Positions 1-8,188 of a DNA stretch of 64,000 nt are shown here, piece after piece; position 1 is the first letter of the stretch, and the number at the start of each line of letters is the position of its first letter. The stretch is from assembly GCA_963663365.2 (NCBI GenBank), contig CAXXIH010000003.1:1-64000 (forward strand). The letters run 5' to 3'. The notes beneath the pieces are model-generated. The model ran no database searches. It had not been told where the DNA came from and saw only the letters and a program-made list of their open reading frames with translations. The DNA comes from G963663365 sp963663365 (lineage in GTDB: Bacteria; Hinthialibacterota; Hinthialibacteria; Hinthialibacterales; G963663365). The translations under genes were made by a program, and so were the position numbers.

Positions 1-1
1 A

Positions 2-815
2 TCGGGATTGCCGGCCTGGAAGGGCTTTTATACATACTGCAAAAACCGTGGTGAAATCTGGGAGGCAATCTGCAAGACCGAACTGGAATCTCCGCCCGGT
101 GTGCAACGTGTCTACAGCGATCTCGGATTTATTACATTGGGAATGTTGGTCGAAAAAGTCTCCGGCGAGCGCTTGGACCGCTTTACAAAAGAGCGGATAT
201 TTGAGCCGTTGGGTATGAAAGATACCGGGTTCAATCCCTCTTTCCGCATTCGGAAACGTTGTGCGGCTACTGAATGGTCGAGCGATCAAAACAAATTTAT
301 TGTCGGTACTGTGCATGACGAGAATTGCAGTACATTTGGTGGTGTTTCCGGACATGCAGGGCTTTTCTCAACCGCCAACGATTTGGCTGTCTTTTGCCAG
401 ATGCTTTTAAATCGCGGGACCTATGGCGATGTCCGCATCTTGAAACCGGAAACCGTTGCACTGATGCTTACACCTCAGCTGGACTGCAAAATTTTGGAAG
501 CGGGGAATGGTTCCCTCGCCGAAAACGAACAGCTGCTGGGTTGGTATGCAGTCGGACAGCAAAAAGATATTCTTCAAACCGGCGGATTACCCTCACCCCG
601 TGCCTTTGGTCATACGGGATTCACCGGAACCAGTCTTTGGATTGATCCTGAGCATCAGACCTTTGTCGTGCTGCTTGCTAATGCGGTACATCCCACACGG
701 GAAGGGATCAGCCGCAGTCAGTACCGACAAGGCTTTCATCAAGCGGTTTGGGATGCTCTCCTAGAGGCGGAAAAGAAAAAAAGCGGAAGAACGTGCGGCG
801 GCAGACGAATTGTAA
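2..815 (+). CDS. Serine hydrolase, beta-lactamase family (5' end outside window; probable frameshift near the 3' end)
   Basis: The frame is open from base 2 and begins inside the family motif SGLPAW, which normally follows the catalytic SxxK motif, so the start and nucleophile lie upstream of the window. A YSD triad (equivalent of YxN) and FGHTGFTGT (equivalent of the KTG/HTG motif) identify a penicillin-binding-protein/class C beta-lactamase-like hydrolase, usually a peptidase or esterase of the envelope. The frame as sequenced runs on to 1021 with a basic, Trp/Arg-rich tail overlapping the next gene. Removing one A from the seven-A run at 776-782 gives instead a tail KKAEERAAADEL and a stop at 813-815, just before the malic enzyme. 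That version looks far more natural, so I end the gene there. Substrate unknown. Confidence 0.75.
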
Positions 816-879
816 GAGAAGAGCGAATACGCAGCCATTGGTTGTGTTTGGGTAGATTACCCCTGCAGCGAGGAACATT

Positions 880-2334
880 ATGGGACAGCCGATTACTTCA
901 GCCAGTTACAGTTTTACCGTGCGTGTGGAATTGGAACATCGTCCGGGGCAATTTGCACGCTTGGCCCAAACCATCGCCGATCATGGCGGGAATATGGGGG
1001 CCATCGATATTGTTGGTGTGAAAAAGGATCGCGTCACACGCGATTTGACCGTCGATGCGCAAAGCGATGTCCATGCGGACGAATTGATTGCCGCGATTAA
1101 GAAAGTGAAGGGCATTCGAGTTCGTACTGTTTCGGACCGTGTCTTTCTTTCTCATTTGGGCGGGAAAATCACTATCGAGAACCGCATCCCGCTAAAGAAT
1201 CGGGATCAGCTTTCGATTGCCTACACCCCGGGTGTTGCTCGTGTTTGCCGTTCGATCGCACAGAATCCCGAAAGCGTCTATAACCTGACCATCCGGGGGA
1301 ATACGGTGGCGATTGTGACCGATGGCAGCGCTGTATTGGGCTTAGGTGATATCGGGCCTTGCGCGGCCATGCCGGTCATGGAAGGCAAGGCGATGCTCTT
1401 TAAGGAGTTTGGCCGTGTAGATGCTTTCCCAATCTGCCTGGATACCAAAGACGTCAATGAAATCGTGCGAATTGTAAAGGCGCTTGCACCGACCTTTGGC
1501 GGAATCAATCTGGAAGATATCGCCGCTCCGCGTTGTTTTGAGATCGAAGAGAAATTAGTGAACTCCCTTGATATCCCTGTTTTTCATGACGATCAACATG
1601 GAACGGCGGTCGTTGTGCTGGCGGCGCTTTTAAATGCGCTCAAGGTTGTCGGCAAGAAAATCAACAAAGTCCGAGTGGCTGTTTTGGGTGTCGGTGCGGC
1701 TGGTGTGGCCTGCACAAAAATGCTTTTAGATGCCGGCGTAAAAGACGTTATTGGCTGCGACCGTACGGGCACGATTTACAAAGGCCGCCGCAAGCAGATG
1801 AATTACATGAAGAAGTGGTTTGCCGAATATACCAACAAAGATAACGTCAAAGGCGATATTAACGATGCAGCCAAAGGAGCCGATGTGTTTCTTGGTCTTT
1901 CCGGCCCCGGTCTCTTTCCTGTTGAAGCCCTGCAATCGATGGCAAAGGATGCCATCGTTTTCGCCTTGGCGAATCCCGATCCTGAGATTGCACCTGAAAT
2001 CGCCAGTGAGCATGCCGCTGTTGTGGCGACCGGACGTAGCGACTATCCGAACCAGATTAATAATGTATTGGCTTTCCCCGGCATCTTCCGAGGGGCTTTG
2101 GATGTCCATGCATCGAAAATTACTGAAGATATGAAGCAAGCCGCCGCGCGGGCCATTGCGGAAAGTATCCCGGAACGGGAGCTTTTCGCGGATTACATCA
2201 TTCCGAGCGTGTTCCAACGAAAGGTGTCTACCGCGGTTGCAGAAGCCGTCGCGGAAGCGGCTGTGAAATCCGGTGTTGCCCGTCGTCCCCACTCGGAAAA
2301 AATAACAAAGTTGGTAGTCTGTTCCTCCCTTTAG
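880..2334 (+). CDS. ACT-domain malic enzyme (oxaloacetate-decarboxylating malate dehydrogenase)
   Basis: Converts malate to pyruvate and CO2 with reduction of NAD(P)+ in the cytoplasm. Residues about 10-85 form an ACT-type regulatory domain (HRPGQFARLAQTIADHGGN), so allosteric control by a small metabolite is likely. Residues about 95-230 are the catalytic malic domain, with YTPGVARVC, GLGDIGPCAAMPVMEGK and CLDTKDVNEIV; PVFHDDQHGTA leads into the NAD-binding domain, which has the dinucleotide motif VLGVGAAGVAC. At 484 residues it matches bacterial malic enzymes plus one ACT domain. Cofactor preference cannot be read with confidence. Only 9 bp separate it from the pduS-like gene, so co-transcription is likely and NADH made here could feed that flavoprotein. 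Confidence 0.93.
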   Translation: MGQPITSASYSFTVRVELEHRPGQFARLAQTIADHGGNMGAIDIVGVKKDRVTRDLTVDAQSDVHADELIAAIKKVKGIRVRTVSDRVFLSHLGGKITIENRIPLKNRDQLSIAYTPGVARVCRSIAQNPESVYNLTIRGNTVAIVTDGSAVLGLGDIGPCAAMPVMEGKAMLFKEFGRVDAFPICLDTKDVNEIVRIVKALAPTFGGINLEDIAAPRCFEIEEKLVNSLDIPVFHDDQHGTAVVVLAALLNALKVVGKKINKVRVAVLGVGAAGVACTKMLLDAGVKDVIGCDRTGTIYKGRRKQMNYMKKWFAEYTNKDNVKGDINDAAKGADVFLGLSGPGLFPVEALQSMAKDAIVFALANPDPEIAPEIASEHAAVVATGRSDYPNQINNVLAFPGIFRGALDVHASKITEDMKQAAARAIAESIPERELFADYIIPSVFQRKVSTAVAEAVAEAAVKSGVARRPHSEKITKLVVCSSL

Positions 2335-2343
2335 GAGAATGGA

Positions 2344-3636
2344 ATGTTGTTATCGGACATTGCCAGAAAGAATGGTGTTGTCGGCGCCGGTGGTGCGGGA
2401 TTCCCGACCTATGTCAAACTCCAAAGCTCGGTCGACACCGTCATTTTGAACGCGGCCGAATGTGAGCCGCTTCTACACAAAGACAAAGAACTCCTTCACG
2501 CATTTGGTCAGCAAATTGTCCAAGGTTTGGATGAAGTGCGGGAAGCCGTGGGGGCGGACCGCGCCATTATCGGCATTAAAGACAAGTATCACGATATCAT
2601 CGATGAACTGGAACGTATCATTCCCGCCAAGATGTCGGTATTTCACCTTGGAGATTTCTATCCGGCCGGTGATGAGTTTGTCTTGGTGTACGATGTTACC
2701 GGGCGTGTGATTCGGCCACGGCAGCTACCTAAAGACGTCAACGTGCTGGTCCAAAATGTTGAGACAATACTCAATCTGGTTTCGCGTAAACCGGTCACGC
2801 ATAAATACTTGACTGTGGCCGGTGCAGTCCAGAATCCGGTAACGATTGATGTTCCTATCGGTGTCACCATGCGTGAGGCGCTCGAACTCGCGGGCGGCAC
2901 GACTGTTGATGAACCGATCTTGATTTCCGGTGGCGTGATGATGGGCAAACTCGTTACTGATTGGGAAACCCCTATTACGAAAACCACCGGCGGGTTGATC
3001 GTTGTGGACCGGGAGCATGCTGTAGCACGCCGCTATCGTGCCGATTTCAAGACAATTAACACGATTGGCCGCTCGGCTTGCGACCAATGTTCGTTCTGTA
3101 CAGAAATGTGTCCGCGTTATCTTCTGGGCCATCCTATTGAGCCGCATAAGGCCATGCGGACGCTTGGATTTGTCGCGGAGCCGTTTCTTTATATGCAGGG
3201 CACGGAATTTTGCTGCGAATGTAATCTTTGCACGATGTATGCCTGCCCCGAGGATTTAGATCCGAAGAATGTTTGTACGCAAGGCAAACGGGAACTTCGT
3301 AACATCGACAAAAAATGGCAAGGCAAACCGCGCGATCCGCACCCCATGGGCAACGGACGGCGAATTCCCGTGACTTCCTTGATGCGCAAATTGGGGCTCA
3401 AAAAATACAACAACACCGGCCCGCTTTTGCCACTGATGGAGAACGCCACACGGGTTACATTGCTTTTGCAGCAGCATATTGGCGCTCCCGCCCAGCCGGT
3501 TGTAAAAGTCGGCGAACGAGTGTCAGCCGGACAGCTGGTGGCCGATGTGGCCGAAGATCAATTGGGATGCCCCATTCATGCCAGTATTGACGGAGTTGTA
3601 CAGTCGATTAATGGCTCGATTGTAATTGAGAGATAA
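2344..3636 (+). CDS. pduS: PduS-like corrinoid/flavin reductase (RnfC family), microcompartment electron carrier
   Basis: The N-terminus (GVVGAGGAGFPTYVKL, then NAAECEPLL) is the flavin/NADH-binding 51-kDa-like fold shared by RnfC and PduS. An SLBB domain follows at about residues 155-205. Two 4Fe-4S motifs are visible: C246-x2-C-x2-C-x3-CP, and a second cluster within residues 290-301 (CECNLCTMYAC). The C-terminal 70 residues form the RnfC/PduS sandwich domain. PduS enzymes pass electrons from NADH within bacterial microcompartments, for example to keep B12 reduced. Its neighbour is a PduT-type shell protein, the known physical partner of PduS, which favours PduS over RnfC. RBS: GGAG just before the ATG at 2344. 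No B12 enzyme is in the window, so the actual acceptor is unknown. Confidence 0.88.
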   Translation: MLLSDIARKNGVVGAGGAGFPTYVKLQSSVDTVILNAAECEPLLHKDKELLHAFGQQIVQGLDEVREAVGADRAIIGIKDKYHDIIDELERIIPAKMSVFHLGDFYPAGDEFVLVYDVTGRVIRPRQLPKDVNVLVQNVETILNLVSRKPVTHKYLTVAGAVQNPVTIDVPIGVTMREALELAGGTTVDEPILISGGVMMGKLVTDWETPITKTTGGLIVVDREHAVARRYRADFKTINTIGRSACDQCSFCTEMCPRYLLGHPIEPHKAMRTLGFVAEPFLYMQGTEFCCECNLCTMYACPEDLDPKNVCTQGKRELRNIDKKWQGKPRDPHPMGNGRRIPVTSLMRKLGLKKYNNTGPLLPLMENATRVTLLLQQHIGAPAQPVVKVGERVSAGQLVADVAEDQLGCPIHASIDGVVQSINGSIVIER

Positions 3637-3706
3637 ATTCGAAGCGGAGTTTCGTGACGTTTGTTGGAATATTGGCAAACAAGCGTCAAGTGATTGGAAG
3701 ATGAAA

Positions 3707-4264
3707 ATGGCAGTAAACGCAATCGGCATCGTTGAACTTTCCAGCATCGCCCAAGGCTTTCAGGTGCAAGATACCATGTTGAAAGCCGCTGATGTGAAAC
3801 TTTTGGTTGCACGGACGATTTGTTCCGGAAAATATATGGTGATGGTCGGCGGGGCGGTCGATGAAGTCCGTTCCAGCGTGGATGCAGGAGAAGCGGTTTG
3901 CCCCGATGGAGTTATCGATACGCTTGTAATCCCAAATGTGCACGAAGATGTATACCCGGCTATTTCCGGCGTTGTGCCGTTGCCGCCGGGAGGTCCGGGA
4001 GCGTTGGGTATTGTCGAGACGTTTTCCGCCAGCGCAGCCATTGAAGCAGCCGACGCAATTGCCAAAACGGCGACCGTAACCGTCTTTCGCGTTCATTTAG
4101 CCATGGCGGTCGGTGGGAAGGGATTTGTGCAGGTTACCGGCGATGTCGCGGATGTCCGTTCGGCGGTAGAAGTCGGCGCGCAAGCCGCTGGGCGTAAGGG
4201 GCTGCTTGTTAGCTATATCACCATCCCTGCCCCGCGTGAGGAATTATTCGGGGAGATGATCTAG
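3707..4264 (+). CDS. pduT: PduT-like tandem BMC-domain microcompartment shell protein with Fe-S site cysteine
   Basis: Two BMC domains in one 185-residue chain: AIGIVELSSIAQGFQ begins the first and ALGIVETFSASAAIEAAD the second; length and sequence match PduT (about 184 residues). PduT trimers hold a 4Fe-4S cluster at the central pore through one cysteine in TICPGK; here TICSGK keeps it at Cys39. The protein should therefore be an electron-conducting shell component working with PduS. I start at ATG 3707 because GGAAG lies 6 bases upstream and the protein then begins MAVNAIGIVEL; the frame is open upstream to 3626, but those residues look non-coding. No pentameric vertex or hexameric shell gene is in this window, so other shell genes must lie elsewhere. 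Confidence 0.9.
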   Translation: MAVNAIGIVELSSIAQGFQVQDTMLKAADVKLLVARTICSGKYMVMVGGAVDEVRSSVDAGEAVCPDGVIDTLVIPNVHEDVYPAISGVVPLPPGGPGALGIVETFSASAAIEAADAIAKTATVTVFRVHLAMAVGGKGFVQVTGDVADVRSAVEVGAQAAGRKGLLVSYITIPAPREELFGEMI

Positions 4265-4551
4265 GTCTTTCCCATGGGTTTATCATTCGTTCTCACACGC
4301 CAGCTGTGAACCTGCGGTTTGCTTATTAACCCGGATTTCCCAGATAGTTTTTCTGTCCGTGTGTGTTAAAATACAGTTTGGCCTTATAAACAAAGGCTTT
4401 TCTGTTGATCGGGAATGCGAATTTGAGTGAATCCAATGGGTGAAGCGTGCAAGAGTCCACTACGGGTAGGCCTTTAGGGCCGGGACACCTCTCGGATCGT
4501 GCCTTCTGGAGGAAAATCGAGAGCCTATATGAGAAATCCAGGATAAACCAT

Positions 4552-5487
4552 TTGAGTGTTTTCTTACATATGATTTCTGGACGTAAACATATATTGGTAG
4601 CGATCTTTGTCGTTGTCATCCTTGCTTTGGGATTGTTTTCAACGTGGTTTATTTGGAATCTCACAACGCAACGTTTGTCCGCGGAGGCGCTCGAAGAGGC
4701 GCAAATGGTGGCGCGTTCAATCGATTTAGAACGGTTAAAGAATTTGACAGGTCTTCCGGATGATGTGAACTCACCGGACTATATACAGATTAAGAATCAA
4801 TTAATCCAAATACGTCTTGTACACAGAACCTGCCGTTTTCTGTACTTGATGGGACGTAGAAGTGACGGGACGGTATTTTTCTTTTTAGATTCGCAACCAC
4901 CGGATTCTAAAGATTATGCGCCTCCGGGACTGATCTATGAGGAAGTGTCGGACGAGTATTTATATGCATTCGATACCGGTCAACAATGTACCGTTGGGCC
5001 GATCGAGGATCGTTGGGGGATTCTGGTTACCAGTTTGGTACCTATCATCAATCCGGTTACGAATGATTTAATTGCCGTATTGGGGATGGATATCGAGGCC
5101 GACGATTGGAATAAGGAGATCGTATCGCTGTGTTTATTGCCGGTAATCCTGACAGTTTTTATACTTATTCTCACGGTTTTACTTCTGATTATCAATCGAA
5201 ATCGCCGACTCGTTAAGTCGCAATATCTTGAAAAAGACAAAATGGCCACGGAACTCCAAGAGGCGTTGCAGCACGTCAAGAAACTTCAAGGTCTTCTTCC
5301 GATCTGCACGATGTGTAAAAAAATTCGTGATGACAAGGGCTATTGGAATGAACTTGAGTTCTATATCGAGAAGCATTCAGACGCTCAATTCAGTCATGGT
5401 CTTTGTGAGGATTGTTACAGCAAACTGTACAGCGGCGAACCCTGGTATCATAAAGACAAGAATAAAAATGGTGGAAATGGCGGTTAA
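4552..5487 (+). CDS. Membrane sensor protein with periplasmic domain and C-terminal cysteine motif, no visible output domain
   Basis: A first membrane segment (HILVAIFVVVILALGLF) is followed by about 160 periplasmic residues resembling a Cache/PAS sensor (LYLMGRRSDGTVFFFLDSQ), a second membrane segment (LLPVILTVFILILTVLLL), a short coiled coil and a conserved-looking tail: GLLPICTMCKKIRDDKGYW, then CEDCYSKLY. That CxxC...CxxC tail is commonly found at the end of PAS proteins, kinases and response regulators and probably binds metal. No kinase, cyclase or chemotaxis domain follows. The start is uncertain: TTG 4552 has AGGA 8 bases upstream, ATG 4570 has none, and the frame is open back to GTG 4447. 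Confidence 0.7.
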   Translation: MSVFLHMISGRKHILVAIFVVVILALGLFSTWFIWNLTTQRLSAEALEEAQMVARSIDLERLKNLTGLPDDVNSPDYIQIKNQLIQIRLVHRTCRFLYLMGRRSDGTVFFFLDSQPPDSKDYAPPGLIYEEVSDEYLYAFDTGQQCTVGPIEDRWGILVTSLVPIINPVTNDLIAVLGMDIEADDWNKEIVSLCLLPVILTVFILILTVLLLIINRNRRLVKSQYLEKDKMATELQEALQHVKKLQGLLPICTMCKKIRDDKGYWNELEFYIEKHSDAQFSHGLCEDCYSKLYSGEPWYHKDKNKNGGNGG

Positions 5488-5611
5488 GAAGTAAATCATG
5501 CGGCGCTGTAAAAGTGCAGCACCCGGCCTGCAGTATTGTGTTGTCGTAAAATCACTTCAAGTCTCATAATTTTGGATTGATTTCTGGTGTTTGGGCTGTG
5601 GAGCGTGTGAG

Positions 5612-5628
5612 TAACGTCGGTGACGTTA
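5612..5628. terminator. Inverted repeat between convergent genes
   Basis: TAACGTC-GGT-GACGTTA is a perfect 7-bp stem with a 3-base loop in the gap between the plus-strand sensor gene and the minus-strand DUF115 gene. There is no U-run after it on either strand, so it is at best a weak terminator and may be an operator-like palindrome. Confidence 0.3.
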
Positions 5629-5635
5629 TCCAAGA

Positions 5636-7582
5636 TTAAGAGAATGTCAGGAAATCATCGGGGAGTGGACCTTGTAGCCCTGGTTTAGATTGAATCTTTG
5701 TTTTTGCTTTTTGCACAATTTTCAATGTGTGCCTGCAAAGATTGCGCATATTCGGAAAATAAAAACCATAACGCTTCGCTGTCTTTGTAAGATTACTGAT
5801 CAGCAGCGGTTCCCCGATCGGAGAATTCGCGCGCTTTAGGAACGGCTGTATGATTGAATCGGCGGCATCATCCAATATGGAATAAAGTTTCTGGTCTTGT
5901 GTAACCGCGCGATGGGCGTCTTCGATCTCATCCACAATTTTCTCTATCGTTTCTCGTTTAGCCGGTGTGGGATCGATGAGTTCCTCTTCCAGTTTTTTGA
6001 TATGTCCTTCACCTTCATCACAAGCCCGGATCGCGTTCTCTAGTAGGACTTCCGCCTCGGCGAAAAACTCTTCCAAGATACTGATTTCAGGAGGGATGAA
6101 GTATGCCAGAGCTTTCTTGATTCGTTCCGATGGATTGACCGAGTCTTTGCATATCTCCTGAATCGTTTCATCCAGTCTTCTGTATTCCGCGCCTTCAATT
6201 TTCGCTCCTCCCGCTGTTGCATTGATGACACGTCCATAGAAATTTTTAATATCACCCTGTAAGGACCGCAAATAGGAATACCAGAATTGACTTGTGGGGA
6301 CTTCGGAAGTCTCATTGCCGGGAATCATAAGCGGCGTGAAATCCTCATCTTGTCCATCTAAAAGTTTTACACGCATCTTTCCTGCGGTTGGAGAACTCGT
6401 GATATTACGAAGCAATGCGGAGCCGGTTGCATGTGTGGGACCGCCTTTGGGTGCAAACGATAGGTCTGTCCCAACAAATACTATGGGTTCGCAACCCCAC
6501 AACTTGGCAAGATTGAAAGCGGCCTGAACAACCATAATGCCCGGCTTCATATAGGCTGGAAGTCCAAGCGCATCCTTTAGCCGAAGGATTGTCCGCGATG
6601 TGGGGAGGGGAATCGAGACTTTTGCGCCGCCGACTCCTTCCAGAATTTCCGGACGAATAGATGGCGAATAGGCCATAACTCCATCGCCCACATCAGAGAC
6701 GCCTTCGAAATGCTTCAAATTATAGAGCGAAGGATCGCAGGTGACATTAACATCGGCCTTGATACCCCGTCTCAGCAAAATCGGGTAGGCTGTATCGACG
6801 GCGACGATAAGGCCGCGCCCATCCACGGCTTTTAAATCTTCAATATTTTTATCTAATGAAGGCCCTGCTCCGACAATGAAAGCCGGGACATCTTCAAATT
6901 GTCCGGTTAGGATTGAAGCCCCCGGCTCTGTGAATAGATTGGGAAGATTCAGAAGAATGTTTTCTTGGATTAGAGCTCCCATTGTGGCTTTTGTGCGCAG
7001 CAGCATTTCACCACTGCGTTGATCGTCCACAATGACTTTTTTTATCTCATCGTATTTTTCAGGAGACAGCGCGACGGTCGGATCATGTTCGATAATGGTT
7101 AAACCGTCGAGCGCGAACTGTGTGTTATTTTCACGAATTTTCTCACGAATGGCTTCGATGCTGGGCTCTACAAACCAGCTCAGGTGTGGATTGCCGAGTA
7201 CCTGGGTCAGGTCTACATGTTCCAGTGCCAGGCGCGCGATAGCCGGATCGAAGTCGATAACAATTACATCGCTGAGTGTTTGTTGGGTTTCATGCATAAG
7301 CGCCAGCACGTGATACCACATGCCGCCGCCGATAAAACAAAGATTATAATGCTCGTTGTCTTTAAAGGCCTCAGTCCAGCGGAAAGCTTCGGTCCAAGGA
7401 TCGTAACGGCTTCCCAAAAGGTGGGGGCGTTTACCCTCTATCTCTACCTGCATTGTCGGTTGTTCGACTTTGGTGGGGAGGATTTGGTAGCGGTTTTCGG
7501 GGACAATTAGATTTTCAAGCCGGGCCGCCAATTCCGGTTGAGTGACACGGAGACGCTCAAGATTCGATGCGAAAAAACTCAT
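5636..7582 (-). CDS. DUF115 / motility-accessory-factor-like glycosyltransferase (MAF_flag10 family)
   Basis: 648 residues. The middle (about 230-430) carries the DUF115/6-hydroxymethylpterin-pyrophosphokinase-like fold: PAFIVGAGPSLDKNIEDL, GLIVAVDTAYPILLRRGI and FVGTDLSFAPKGGPTHA. An N-terminal Rossmann-like region (NLCFIGGGMWYHVLALM, then VIVIDFDPAIARLALEH) precedes it. In Campylobacter, Helicobacter and Aeromonas such Maf proteins attach nonulosonic acids to flagellin; here no flagellin or sialic acid genes are nearby, so the acceptor is unknown. I chose ATG 7582 because GGAGG lies about 10 bases upstream; the frame is open to GTG 7609. The gene runs in the same direction as nrdR and glyA, 33 bp after nrdR. 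Confidence 0.75.
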   Translation of the reverse strand: MSFFASNLERLRVTQPELAARLENLIVPENRYQILPTKVEQPTMQVEIEGKRPHLLGSRYDPWTEAFRWTEAFKDNEHYNLCFIGGGMWYHVLALMHETQQTLSDVIVIDFDPAIARLALEHVDLTQVLGNPHLSWFVEPSIEAIREKIRENNTQFALDGLTIIEHDPTVALSPEKYDEIKKVIVDDQRSGEMLLRTKATMGALIQENILLNLPNLFTEPGASILTGQFEDVPAFIVGAGPSLDKNIEDLKAVDGRGLIVAVDTAYPILLRRGIKADVNVTCDPSLYNLKHFEGVSDVGDGVMAYSPSIRPEILEGVGGAKVSIPLPTSRTILRLKDALGLPAYMKPGIMVVQAAFNLAKLWGCEPIVFVGTDLSFAPKGGPTHATGSALLRNITSSPTAGKMRVKLLDGQDEDFTPLMIPGNETSEVPTSQFWYSYLRSLQGDIKNFYGRVINATAGGAKIEGAEYRRLDETIQEICKDSVNPSERIKKALAYFIPPEISILEEFFAEAEVLLENAIRACDEGEGHIKKLEEELIDPTPAKRETIEKIVDEIEDAHRAVTQDQKLYSILDDAADSIIQPFLKRANSPIGEPLLISNLTKTAKRYGFYFPNMRNLCRHTLKIVQKAKTKIQSKPGLQGPLPDDFLTFS

Positions 7583-7615
7583 ACTGGTGTTGCCTCCGAT
7601 GCGGACCACTTGGCT

Positions 7616-8125
7616 TTATGATTCAGATGACGGAGATACGGGCATAGGTTTGGGCTCTATCGCCTTTTTCTCATCCTCATTCATCATCTGTGAGAGTTCT
7701 TGAATGAATTGCGAAACATCTTTGAATTGCCGGTAAACCGAAGCGAAACGGACATATGCGACTTGGTCCAATTCGCGCAAACGCTCCATGACTTTTTCAC
7801 CGACCTGTGACGATTCAACTTCGCGAATCCCCGGCTCAAACAGCTCTCGTTCAATCTCACTGCTTAACGTTTGAATTTGATCTTCGCTGATCGGGCGTTT
7901 CTGACATGCGATACGAATACCTTTTGCCACCTTTTCATGGTCATAGGGTTCCCGCCTGCGATCATGCTTAATAATTACCAGTGGAAGCTCTTCAACACGT
8001 TCATAGGTTGTGAATCGCTGGTGGCAATTTAAGCATTCACGGCGTCGGCGGATGGACGCGCTATCGGCCATGCTTCGAGAATCAACAACCCGATCGTTAT
8101 CTTCACCGCAATAGGGGCATCTCAT
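7616..8125 (-). CDS. nrdR: Transcriptional repressor NrdR
   Basis: Represses ribonucleotide reductase genes by sensing ATP/dATP. An N-terminal zinc ribbon (MRCPYCGEDNDRVVDSR, then CLNCHQRFTTYE) is followed by an ATP-cone domain (residues about 48-138: PLVIIKHDRRREPYDHEKV ... VRFASVYRQFKDV). The core is the usual size; the last 20 residues are a low-complexity Pro/Ser/Glu tail, giving 169 residues. It lies directly after glyA on the minus strand, 63 bp away, so the two are likely co-transcribed in a nucleotide-precursor context. Confidence 0.95.
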   Translation of the reverse strand: MRCPYCGEDNDRVVDSRSMADSASIRRRRECLNCHQRFTTYERVEELPLVIIKHDRRREPYDHEKVAKGIRIACQKRPISEDQIQTLSSEIERELFEPGIREVESSQVGEKVMERLRELDQVAYVRFASVYRQFKDVSQFIQELSQMMNEDEKKAIEPKPMPVSPSSES

Positions 8126-8188
8126 GATCTTGATACTCCGGCTCTGTGCCTTTTTAACGGGGCTGCCGCGGCATCGCGCATAACCCGG

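Noticed and set aside
816..1021. Extension of the serine hydrolase frame into the malic enzyme gene
   Set aside because: Composition of the tail (Trp, Arg, Pro rich) and the better alternative stop at 813-815 after a one-base correction argue against it.
4447..4551. GC-rich patch before the sensor gene as a riboswitch, or as coding extension
   Set aside because: I could not match it to any riboswitch consensus I know (c-di-GMP, SAM, TPP, glycine), and the in-frame residues look non-coding. Left unassigned.
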